The translations under genes were made by a program, and so were the position numbers. A stretch of DNA of 6,192 nt from an uncultured Clostridia bacterium (lineage in GTDB: Bacteria; Bacillota; Clostridia; Oscillospirales; CAG-272): the NCBI GenBank assembly GCA_947627815.1, contig CANQXN010000100.1:1-6192 (forward strand), written 5' to 3'. The notes under the pieces are model-generated. The model had not been told where the DNA came from and ran no database searches. It worked only from the letters and a program-made list of their open reading frames with translations. Positions 1 through 5,462 of the stretch are shown one piece after another (within the stretch, counting starts at the first letter, position 1; each line of letters starts with the position of its first letter).

Positions 1-488
1 TCATATTCGTATAACGCCCGGTCGGTGACAAATTCGATGTCCCAGACCACCCGACCGTTGTCTCTGTCTAAATCGGCCTTGAGAAAACGCACCGCAGTGT
101 TGGCGGCAAGGCCGGCGTGCTGTAACGCGATGTCTTTGGCGTCCTCCAAAAGGACGGAAATGGTGACTTTGGGGGTTTCGCCGTCGGAAGTGGTGATGAC
201 GGTGGTTTTGCTGACGATCTTGCCGCTGGGGTCTACTTCATATTCATAAGTCTCACCGGCGGCGGTGACGGTGACCGCATAACTGCCGCTGAAATAGTCA
301 TAACGGCTGTTGACCTGGTAGCCGTCCGCTAAGGCGTTGAGGCCGGCTTCGGCGGTGACATTGCGCTCAATGGTCACGGGGTCTAACCCGGACGCCTTTT
401 GCGCGGCGTGAATAATCAAAGGAAGCGATACGGCCAAAAGAGCGGCGATGACAAGTACGGTGACAATAATAACGATGATCTTTTTCAT
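1..488 (-). CDS. Membrane-anchored tandem PepSY domain protein (C-terminus outside window)
   Basis: Translating the minus strand from the ATG at 488-486 gives 162 residues, open to the window edge. Residues 1-30 (MKKIIVIIVTVLVIAALLAV...) are a lysine-started hydrophobic segment, either a signal anchor or an uncleaved signal peptide, so the rest should lie outside the membrane. Residues about 38-95 read as a first PepSY unit, ending in the typical ETYEYEVDPSGKIV strand. Residues about 110-162 start a second unit (LLEDAKDIALQHAGL, then a DRDNGRVVWDIEF strand). PepSY domains are known from peptidase propeptides and as regulatory modules in Gram-positive envelope proteins; no catalytic function is expected. 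An AAAGGAG ribosome binding site lies 9 nt before the start. The gene follows a two-component system but has its own promoter. Its role as modulator or target of that system is inference. The domain call is confident; full length is unknown. Confidence 0.88.
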   Translation of the reverse strand, partial: MKKIIVIIVTVLVIAALLAVSLPLIIHAAQKASGLDPVTIERNVTAEAGLNALADGYQVNSRYDYFSGSYAVTVTAAGETYEYEVDPSGKIVSKTTVITTSDGETPKVTISVLLEDAKDIALQHAGLAANTAVRFLKADLDRDNGRVVWDIEFVTDRALYEY

Positions 489-523
489 GGTGAGTTTCTC
501 CTTTCATCTCTCATCTTGGCCTT

Positions 524-549
524 ATTATATCCGATAAAGATTAGAGCAA
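524..549 (-). promoter_or_regulatory. Putative sigma-A promoter of the PepSY gene
   Basis: The minus strand carries a perfect TATAAT -10 box (524-529), about 35 nt before the PepSY start codon. The best visible -35 candidate is TTGCTC at 544-549, but its 14-nt spacer is shorter than the usual 16-18. At a 17-nt spacer the hexamer is ATGTTG, which is weak. The -10 call is good; the -35 is doubtful, so the promoter may need an activator, plausibly the adjacent OmpR-family regulator. Confidence 0.6.
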
Positions 550-588
550 CATTAAAAAACTTCGGAGGACAAAATTTTTTTGCAAAAC

Positions 589-612
589 AAAAAAAGCCAC
601 TTCACCGTGACT
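589..612 (-). terminator. Short terminator-like hairpin with T-run
   Basis: On the minus strand AGTCAC and GTGGCT form a 6-bp stem with one G-T wobble around a GGTGAA loop, followed at once by seven T residues and then GTTTTG. This has the form of an intrinsic terminator, though the stem is short. It would stop transcripts that read past the kinase gene and the larger inverted repeat, and so insulate the PepSY promoter. Confidence 0.5.
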
Positions 613-696
613 CGTTTCTGCATTTTTATTTCAATTTTTCGCTTTAATTATTTCTTTTTCTTTCCCTTTCCTTTTTAAAGTTTTTTAGAAGGGGGT

Positions 697-734
697 CCGG
701 GGGGAACCTTTTTTTCAAAAAAGGTTCCCCCCGG
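697..734. repeat. 18-bp perfect inverted repeat, possible dispersed element or terminator
   Basis: The arms CCGGGGGGAACCTTTTTT (697-714) and 717-734 are exact reverse complements separated by only two bases, so at least the innermost A-T pairs must open to form a loop. A weaker outer stem can be added between AAGGGGG (689-695) and the C7T7 run (741-754). It begins about 19 nt past the kinase stop codon, which is where a terminator would be expected. However, the minus-strand bases that follow (ACCCCCTTCT) are not a good U-tract. I recall similar G-run/A-T-core/C-run palindromes as multicopy intergenic elements in clostridial genomes; copy number cannot be judged from this window. Confidence 0.7.
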
Positions 735-752
735 CTCACTCCCCCCCTTTTT

Positions 753-2156
753 TTACCCTCCAAACCTCGCCGTGAAGCGGCTGCCGAGGCCGGGGACGCT
801 CTCCACGGTCAGACTGCCGCCGTGGAAGCGGGCGATTTCGCGCGCCATCGGCAGTCCCAAACCAAGCCCCGCGCCGGTGCGCGCCTTTTCCACCTGATAA
901 AAGCGGGCGAAAATCTTTTCCTGCTCCTCCGGCGCAATGCCGATCCCGTCGTCGGTCACCGAAAGAAGAATGGCTTCGTCCTTTTTGGCAAGCGTCACAA
1001 AAATGTGGCCGTTCTCTTTGCCGTAGCGGTAGGCGTTCGTCACCAAATTGGTCAAAAGGCGGGAGAGTAAGGGCGCGTTGCCGACAAAAGATATGTCCCT
1101 TTCGGCCTCGCAAGTGAGAACGATGTTCTTTTCACCGATCAAAGAGAGATCCTCGCAAAGAGAGACGATCAGCGCGGAAAGATCGAGCCTTTCTTTGGGA
1201 TAGCGCGCGCCGCCGCTTTCTAACCGCGCAAAATCGAGCATCTCCTCGACAAGACGCGAAACCTTTTTGCCCTGCCGGTCGATCACGGTAAGCGCCTTTT
1301 CGTATTCCTCCGCCGTCTGCGGAGAAGAGAGCGAAAGCTCGCATTGGGCGCTGATTACCGCCATCGGCGTGCGCAGCTCGTGGGAAGCGTCGGCGATGAA
1401 TTGCCGCTGGGAGGCGAAACTGCGCTCCAGCTGATCAAAAGTGCTGTTGAAAGTGTCGGCTAAATACCAAAGCTCGTCCTTGTTGCCGGGCAGGGGAATG
1501 CGGCGGGAAAGATCGCCGTCCTGCCCGATGGAGCGGGCGGCCTCCGAGATGTTCTGAATCGGCTTGAGCATTCGCCGCACCAGAAAATAGCCCCCTAATA
1601 CGGCAAGGAGAAGAAATAACGGCGTGATGATCAAAGATACCCGGGTGATGGCGTCCATTTGCGTGCGCCCCTGCGTCTCCGCTACGATGCCGCGCATCCA
1701 GAAGCCGTCAAGCCCTGTCCCCTCTAAGCGCCGGTCAAAGACATAATAGCGCACGCCCTCCACCGTCAGCGTCTGTATGCGGCCGTTGCCGAAAGAAAGG
1801 GAACGCGTGGCGTCAAGAAGGGGGTTTTCCCCGTAGAAAAAAGTGCCGTCGCGGGCGTAAAGGGCAGTGTAAACCTGATTCACCACATCGAGGAAATCCT
1901 CGCTCACTTCCAGAAAGCCCTGCGTCAGCGGGAGATAGTGGCTGTGGGTGGCGGAGGAATCAACACCCTCTAAAGTGGCGTGAAAAGTGATGTCGTTGTA
2001 GTTGTTTTCCACCGTTTCAATGAGACTGTCTTTGACCGTCTTCTGGAGGATCTGGTTGCTGACCGCCAAAATGAGAACCAGCGAAAACAGCGCCATCAAA
2101 AGGAGTGCCGCGGTAAAATATAGGGTGATCTTGGCGCGCAGGGAAAGGGCTTTCAT
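753..2156 (-). CDS. HAMP-containing sensor histidine kinase of a two-component system
   Basis: This 467-residue membrane kinase should autophosphorylate on histidine in response to an extracellular cue and pass the phosphate to the regulator encoded just upstream. TM1 is at about 9-32 and TM2 at about 173-194, enclosing an extracytoplasmic sensor region of about 140 residues that I cannot assign to a named fold. A HAMP linker spans about 195-248. The dimerisation/phosphoacceptor domain (about 250-315) carries SHELRTP with H259. The ATPase domain shows the N box (NLVTNAYRYG, N374), G1 box (DDGIGI, 402-407), F box (IFARFYQ) and G2 box (GAGLGLGL, 428-435). All key residues are intact, so it should be active. 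GGGAGG lies 8 nt before the ATG, within the end of the regulator gene, and the regulator's TAA abuts this ATG directly, implying translational coupling. The specific stimulus and family name cannot be given. Confidence 0.95.
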   Translation of the reverse strand: MKALSLRAKITLYFTAALLLMALFSLVLILAVSNQILQKTVKDSLIETVENNYNDITFHATLEGVDSSATHSHYLPLTQGFLEVSEDFLDVVNQVYTALYARDGTFFYGENPLLDATRSLSFGNGRIQTLTVEGVRYYVFDRRLEGTGLDGFWMRGIVAETQGRTQMDAITRVSLIITPLFLLLAVLGGYFLVRRMLKPIQNISEAARSIGQDGDLSRRIPLPGNKDELWYLADTFNSTFDQLERSFASQRQFIADASHELRTPMAVISAQCELSLSSPQTAEEYEKALTVIDRQGKKVSRLVEEMLDFARLESGGARYPKERLDLSALIVSLCEDLSLIGEKNIVLTCEAERDISFVGNAPLLSRLLTNLVTNAYRYGKENGHIFVTLAKKDEAILLSVTDDGIGIAPEEQEKIFARFYQVEKARTGAGLGLGLPMAREIARFHGGSLTVESVPGLGSRFTARFGG

Positions 2157-2834
2157 TTATTTGTCCTCCCGTATCACATAACCCTGCCCGCGCACGGTGT
2201 GAATCAGCTTGACCGCCTGCCCGCTGTCGATTTTCTTGCGCAGGTAGCTGATGTAAACATCCACCACATTGGTGCCGCCCTCGTAGTCAAAATTCCAGAT
2301 CGCGTCCTCGATCCGCTCGCGGGAAAGCACCGCGCCGGCGTGGCTCACTAAGTATTCGAGCAGGGCGTATTCCTTGGCGGAGAGGTCGATGACCCGATCG
2401 CCTCGGGTCACGGTTTTGGCGGCGGTGTCAAGCGTGAGATCGGCGACGGTCAAAAGACTGGTGGAGGCCTTGCCGAACGCGGTGCGGGTCATGACCCGCA
2501 GACGGGCGGTCAGCTCCGCAAAGGAAAAGGGCTTGACTAAATAATCGTTGGCGCCGCTGTCTAAGCCCAGCACCCTGTCCTCGATGGCGTCCCGGGCGGT
2601 CAGCATTAAAACCGGCGTGGTCTTGCCGGCGCCCCGCAGGGCGGCGAGAACGGCAAAGCCGTCGGCTTTCGGCATCATGACATCGAGGATCACCGCGTCG
2701 TAGTCGGTGTAGGAAAGAATGTCAATCGCTTCCTGGCCGTCGAAACAGGCGTCGACACTGTAGCCGTCGGCCGAGAGCTTTTTGACTAAAATGGCGTTTA
2801 AATCTTTTTCGTCTTCCGCAAGCAGGATGCGCAT
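2157..2834 (-). CDS. OmpR/PhoB-family DNA-binding response regulator
   Basis: This 225-residue cytoplasmic transcription regulator has the usual length for its family. The receiver domain (1-115) shows the acidic pair E7/D8, the phosphoacceptor D51 in VILDVMMP, switch residue T79 in MLTARD, and K101 in VKPFSFAEL. The C-terminal winged-helix domain (about 128-222) carries DLSAKEYALLEYL, the recognition-helix region TNVVDVYISYLRKKID and the wing motif IHTVRGQGYVIRE, all typical of OmpR/PhoB proteins. An AAGGAGGGG ribosome binding site lies 8 nt before the ATG. It is the first gene of an RR-HK operon; its TAA stop is followed immediately by the kinase ATG. The partner is therefore the kinase at 753-2156. 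Target genes are unknown, though autoregulation and control of the downstream PepSY gene are reasonable inferences. Confidence 0.96.
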   Translation of the reverse strand: MRILLAEDEKDLNAILVKKLSADGYSVDACFDGQEAIDILSYTDYDAVILDVMMPKADGFAVLAALRGAGKTTPVLMLTARDAIEDRVLGLDSGANDYLVKPFSFAELTARLRVMTRTAFGKASTSLLTVADLTLDTAAKTVTRGDRVIDLSAKEYALLEYLVSHAGAVLSRERIEDAIWNFDYEGGTNVVDVYISYLRKKIDSGQAVKLIHTVRGQGYVIREDK

Positions 2835-2860
2835 GAAACGATCCCCTCCTTCTTGCTTTC

Positions 2861-2889
2861 AGTATAAACCGTAATTGTGAACAAATCTA
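2861..2889 (-). promoter_or_regulatory. Possible promoter of the two-component operon
   Basis: A TATACT -10-like hexamer sits at 2861-2866 on the minus strand, 26 nt before the regulator start codon. With a 17-nt spacer the -35 position is TAGATT (2884-2889), a poor match to TTGACA, so the call is tentative. Position supports it: the upstream surface-protein gene ends at a strong terminator, so the operon needs its own promoter here. Confidence 0.35.
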
Positions 2890-2893
2890 CACA
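2876..2893. promoter_or_regulatory. Imperfect dyad over the putative -35 region
   Basis: TGTGAA-N6-TACACA forms an 18-bp partial palindrome (five of the six outer positions match) overlapping the expected -35 region of the two-component operon. It could be an operator for a dimeric regulator. The match is short enough to occur by chance. Confidence 0.2.
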
Positions 2894-2930
2894 GAATTCC
2901 GGCAAAGAGAGAAAAAGGCGCAAGCAGCAC

Positions 2931-2964
2931 AGAAAGAAAAGGCGCGACCCAACAGGGTCGCGCC
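2931..2964 (-). terminator. Rho-independent terminator after the discoidin-like gene
   Basis: GGCGCGACCC (2941-2950) and GGGTCGCGCC (2955-2964) form a perfect 10-bp GC-rich stem with a 4-nt loop. On the minus strand it is followed by TTTTCTTTCT. It lies about 31 nt beyond the stop codon of the surface-protein gene and separates that unit from the two-component operon. Confidence 0.93.
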
Positions 2965-2995
2965 TTGAAAAGACTATGCTTTGTTTAAAGGATGC

Positions 2996-4282
2996 TTATT
3001 TCTTTTTCTTCTTCAGAACGACGATGACAACGACTGCCGCTACCGCGACAACGACGATGACGACCACGGCAATGATCCAGCCGACGGGGGAATCGTCTTT
3101 TTCTGTCGAACTGCTGCCGCCGGTCGTGTCAGGCGCCGAGGTGCCGGGCGTGGATGTCGTGCCGGGCGCGGCGGTGGTGCCGGGTGTAGCGGTCGTACCG
3201 GGCGCGGCGGTCGTGCCGGGCGCGGCCTCTGTTTGCTCGGGTTCGGTGACTTCGGGTTCAGGGGTGGTCGTCACTTCGGGTTCAGGCTCGGTGACGGGCG
3301 GCGTCACAGGCGCTTGGCTTTCGCCGTAGGTCAGAAGCTCGTCGAGCTGACACTGGCTGGATGTATCTAAGGTAATTTGATAGTAAGTATAAAAATCGGG
3401 ATGATCCACTACAAAACCGAACGGCGTGTGATTGGCGGCTTCTATGCCGGCATTAGCGACATTGTCGATTTCTGTCCAGGCGCTGCCGTCCTGTGAGCCT
3501 TTCAGAACGATGTGATAGGGGTTGCGGCTGCTGTAGGAAGCGCTGTCGCCGCCCGTGACAAGAACATAATGGGTCAGTTTCACAGGATCGGTATACTGCC
3601 AGGTGATGACAACATGATTGCTGTGCGTGCCGAATTTTGTGCCGTCCGCTTCGGTGTACTTTCCGTCAAACAGCTTGGAAATATCCTCACTTGCGCCGAA
3701 AGTATCACTTTTAGAGGCTTCATCGAGGTCGTACGAGCCGATTTTGTCGTTGAGAAGCGTCTTTTCGCTCATAACGGCATCGACCGCCTCGCCGGAGAGC
3801 GCTTCGCCCGGGGCATTGGTGATCGTAGAGTTAACCACAATCGGCTCGCCGGAAACATAGGTGACCGAACCGTCGGTGATGCGCCAGGAGACGCTGTACT
3901 GCTTTATGAGCAGGGAGAAACTCTCGGGCAAAACAAAACGCACATAGCCCGCGCTACCGCCGTTAAAGATAGAGACTCTTTCGCAGGTATAGTCCACCTC
4001 ATCGATGCTGACGATGAAAGACCACTTGCCATCCGGCAGGATATTGCCCGTTCCTGCCGAGCTGGGGCAGATGTTGCTCCAAATAGTGCTGTCGCTGATG
4101 GTGATGACATAGGCGGGGTCGCCCATAAAGCCTTGATCTTCAACATTGACCCTTTCAAAGCCGGTATTACCCCAATCCGTTACGGTGATTTCGTTCCCGC
4201 CTGCGGCGAGAACCGAGGCGACGCCTGCCGACAGGCAGACCGCCAAGAGAAGCGCCAAAGTGATAGAGAGCAATCGTTTCAT
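2996..4282 (-). CDS. Secreted discoidin (F5/8 type C)-like surface protein with stalk and membrane anchor
   Basis: This 428-residue protein starts with a signal peptide (MKRLLSITLALLLAVCLSAG..., likely cleaved after VLA near residue 26). Residues about 30-175 are beta-rich and not recognised. Residues about 180-320 resemble a discoidin/F5-8C jelly-roll: an N-terminal LFDGKYTEADGTKFGT segment, a VVITWQY strand, HYVLVTGGDSASYSSRNP, then YHIVLKGSQDGSAWTEID, and a closing YYQITLD...QLDELLTYG. Such domains bind glycans or other surface ligands. A Pro/Glu/Thr stalk (about 324-390) contains PEPEVT and APGTTA repeats. A hydrophobic segment (about 399-423) ends in KKKKK. There is no LPXTG motif, so anchoring is by the membrane helix rather than sortase. 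The in-frame ATG 27 nt upstream is less likely, because AGGAGG lies 6 nt before this start. It lies 43 nt after the MBL-fold lipoprotein gene and probably shares its transcript. Ligand unknown. Confidence 0.85.
   Translation of the reverse strand: MKRLLSITLALLLAVCLSAGVASVLAAGGNEITVTDWGNTGFERVNVEDQGFMGDPAYVITISDSTIWSNICPSSAGTGNILPDGKWSFIVSIDEVDYTCERVSIFNGGSAGYVRFVLPESFSLLIKQYSVSWRITDGSVTYVSGEPIVVNSTITNAPGEALSGEAVDAVMSEKTLLNDKIGSYDLDEASKSDTFGASEDISKLFDGKYTEADGTKFGTHSNHVVITWQYTDPVKLTHYVLVTGGDSASYSSRNPYHIVLKGSQDGSAWTEIDNVANAGIEAANHTPFGFVVDHPDFYTYYQITLDTSSQCQLDELLTYGESQAPVTPPVTEPEPEVTTTPEPEVTEPEQTEAAPGTTAAPGTTATPGTTAAPGTTSTPGTSAPDTTGGSSSTEKDDSPVGWIIAVVVIVVVAVAAVVVIVVLKKKKK
3141..3230 (-). repeat. 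18-bp tandem repeat encoding APGTTA-type hexapeptides
   Basis: Five consecutive 18-bp units beginning GTGCCGGGCG or close variants (plus strand: 3141, 3159, 3177, 3195, 3213) encode APGTTA, TPGTTA, APGTTS and TPGTSA on the minus strand. Being a multiple of three, gains or losses of a unit would lengthen or shorten the stalk without a frameshift. Confidence 0.9.
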
Positions 4283-4288
4283 TTTCTT

Positions 4289-4294
4289 CCTCCT
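4289..4294 (-). promoter_or_regulatory. Ribosome binding site fixing the start of the discoidin-like gene
   Basis: AGGAGG lies 6 nt before the ATG at 4282-4280. The longer start at 4309 would place this site inside the coding region and add an MPNSFRRKK leader before a normal signal peptide, so the shorter start is chosen. Confidence 0.85.
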
Positions 4295-4325
4295 GAAACT
4301 GTTTGGCATGAGCCAAAAATTTGGG

Positions 4326-5336
4326 TTATTGCTTGACGGACAGCTCGCCGTCTTTGTATTTCACCTCCACCGACCCCTCTTTGGAGAGATAGGTGGTGAT
4401 GTTCTTGTCGGAAAGGAGCTTGGTCACGCGGGTGTCGGCGGGGTTGCTGGTCGAGGTGAAGATCACGGCGTAGCTCGGGGCGGTTGCCTCGATGAGGGCG
4501 CCTACCGTGTCATTGTATTCCCCGTGATGAGGCACTTGCAGGATGTCAAAGGTTCTGCCGGCCAAGTCTTTGATCACTTCCGTGGTGCGGGCGCCGAAGA
4601 TGTCGGAGGTAAAGAGGGCGGAAAAGTCGTTCGATTCCAGCGAAATGACCAGCGAGTTGAACTCGTCGAGCAGCGAGGACGAGGTGCTCTTGTTCGTGGG
4701 ATAGAAGCGCAACAGCGCGCCGTCGATGTCAAGGCTGGTTTGAGAGCTGATCTTTTGGGGGGTGAGGTTTTTGGCGTTCAGCGCGCCTTGATAGCGCTGA
4801 TAGGTGTCTTTCACCGGCCGGGTGTAGGCGGGTTCGATCACATGTTCCACCGTGACATAATTCAAAAGGGTGGGGACGCCGCCGATGTAGTTTTTGTTGA
4901 ACTCGGTGACGATGAGGTAGTCGATCTTGGTGATCGATTTTTCTTCTAAGTATTCGAGGATCTTTTCGGCGTCGTCGGCCATGCCGTTGGGCTGGGCTTC
5001 GCCGTTTCTGGTCTCCTCGTCCTCTTCATCGCCGGTGTTGATGAGCACCGTCGTGTTTTCGGTGCGCACTAAAATCGCGCCCGCGCGGCCGGCTTTGAAG
5101 AACTTGATCCAGACATCGCCGCCGGCATAGGGAACATAGTCGTCGGGCGTGGTGCCGGTGGTATCGGTGTTACTGTCGGTTGCGCCGGGATTTTCGCCGT
5201 TTGTGCCGGGGGTGTTGTTGTCTTCGGAGTTAGCGGGCGCGCCGGTGGTGCTTCCGCTGTCGCAGGCGGAAAGACAAGCAAGAGAAAAGAGCATTCCAAG
5301 CGCTAAGATAAGCGCTAAAATCCGGGAAAGTTTCAT
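4326..5336 (-). CDS. Lipoprotein with ComEC-like metallo-beta-lactamase fold, metal site apparently lost
   Basis: This 336-residue protein begins with a lipoprotein signal (MKLSRILALILALG..., lipobox LSAC with C25 lipidated), then a low-complexity linker (about 27-65) and a domain laid out like the metallo-beta-lactamase domain of ComEC-type proteins: VWIKFFKAGRAGAILVRTEN...VLINTG, ITKIDYLIVT, IGGVPTLL, NSLVISLESNDFSALFTSDI and LQVPHHG. In active relatives the segment after the ILT/IVT strand is HxHxDH or HFDKDH; here it is EFNKNY (145-150), so all usual metal ligands of that motif are replaced. LINTG also has N100 in place of the usual Asp, while D245 and PHHG (269-272) remain. A hydrolase role is therefore unlikely; a binding or scaffold function outside the membrane is inferred. 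The start is set by AAGGGG 8 nt upstream and the clean lipoprotein signal; an ATG 21 nt further upstream lacks a ribosome binding site. Confidence 0.85.
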   Translation of the reverse strand: MKLSRILALILALGMLFSLACLSACDSGSTTGAPANSEDNNTPGTNGENPGATDSNTDTTGTTPDDYVPYAGGDVWIKFFKAGRAGAILVRTENTTVLINTGDEEDEETRNGEAQPNGMADDAEKILEYLEEKSITKIDYLIVTEFNKNYIGGVPTLLNYVTVEHVIEPAYTRPVKDTYQRYQGALNAKNLTPQKISSQTSLDIDGALLRFYPTNKSTSSSLLDEFNSLVISLESNDFSALFTSDIFGARTTEVIKDLAGRTFDILQVPHHGEYNDTVGALIEATAPSYAVIFTSTSNPADTRVTKLLSDKNITTYLSKEGSVEVKYKDGELSVKQ

Positions 5337-5462
5337 AAACTGTACCCCTTGTTCCATGATGTTTTACTTTCTTAGTTTTACAATACAACAAAAATATGAA
5401 TATTCGGAAAACAGTTTGTGTCTTTTTTATGTCTTTTTACCAAATGAGGTCTTTTTTTATGG
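5337..5462. other. AT-rich spacer between the glycosidase and MBL-fold lipoprotein genes
   Basis: On the minus strand this 126-nt spacer is A/T-rich, lacks a GC-rich terminator after the glycosidase stop and offers no convincing -35/-10 pair. It may therefore be read through, or contain a weak or alternative-sigma promoter. GTCTTTTT followed by T and A residues occurs three times (plus strand from 5420, 5431 and 5449). Confidence 0.5.
5345..5350 (-). promoter_or_regulatory. Ribosome binding site fixing the start of the MBL-fold lipoprotein gene
   Basis: AAGGGG lies 8 nt before the ATG at 5336-5334. The in-frame ATG at 5357 has only AT-rich sequence in front of it and would put seven non-hydrophobic residues before the lipoprotein signal. 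Confidence 0.7.

Larger units (their letters stand above)
489..752. other. 264-nt intergenic region between the histidine kinase and PepSY genes
   Basis: This non-coding stretch holds, in minus-strand order, a long perfect inverted repeat (697-734), a pyrimidine-rich plus-strand tract (about 613-686), a short hairpin with a T-run (589-612) and a promoter (524-549) for the PepSY gene. A plus-strand open frame that crosses it has no ribosome binding site and looks accidental. I see no additional gene or structured RNA that I can name. Confidence 0.7.

Noticed and set aside
25..249. Plus-strand frame opposite the PepSY gene
   Set aside because: The minus-strand reading gives a clear PepSY protein with anchor and ribosome binding site; the plus reading has neither.
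399..647. Plus-strand frame crossing the PepSY gene start and the intergenic region
   Set aside because: It covers the PepSY promoter and hairpin, ends in a Phe-rich low-complexity stretch from T-runs and lacks a ribosome binding site.
3141..3230. CRISPR-like array
   Set aside because: The units are contiguous 18-bp repeats without spacers and lie in frame inside a coding gene.
2877..3370. Two overlapping plus-strand frames with Thr/Val/Pro or Arg/Gly repeats
   Set aside because: They mirror the tandem repeats and the valine/lysine tail of the minus-strand surface protein and run through its terminator.
4235..4237. Cysteine at residue 16 of the discoidin-like protein as a lipoprotein site
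   Set aside because: The preceding LAV lacks the Gly/Ala/Ser needed just before the cysteine, and a normal signal-peptidase I site follows near residue 26.
4302..4317. Small hairpin TTTGGC-ATGA-GCCAAA between the two surface genes
   Set aside because: The 6-bp stem has no T-run after it on the minus strand, so it is not a convincing terminator; at most it may influence processing or translation of the downstream gene.
3512..4336. Long plus-strand open frame opposite the discoidin-like gene
   Set aside because: It has no ribosome binding site, its residues show no domain pattern, and it is antisense to a gene with signal peptide, domains, ribosome binding site and terminator.
4146..4949. Long plus-strand open frame spanning the end of one surface gene and most of the other
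   Set aside because: Its Gly/Val/Arg-rich composition is typical of an antisense frame in GC-rich genes, and it crosses two well-supported minus-strand genes.
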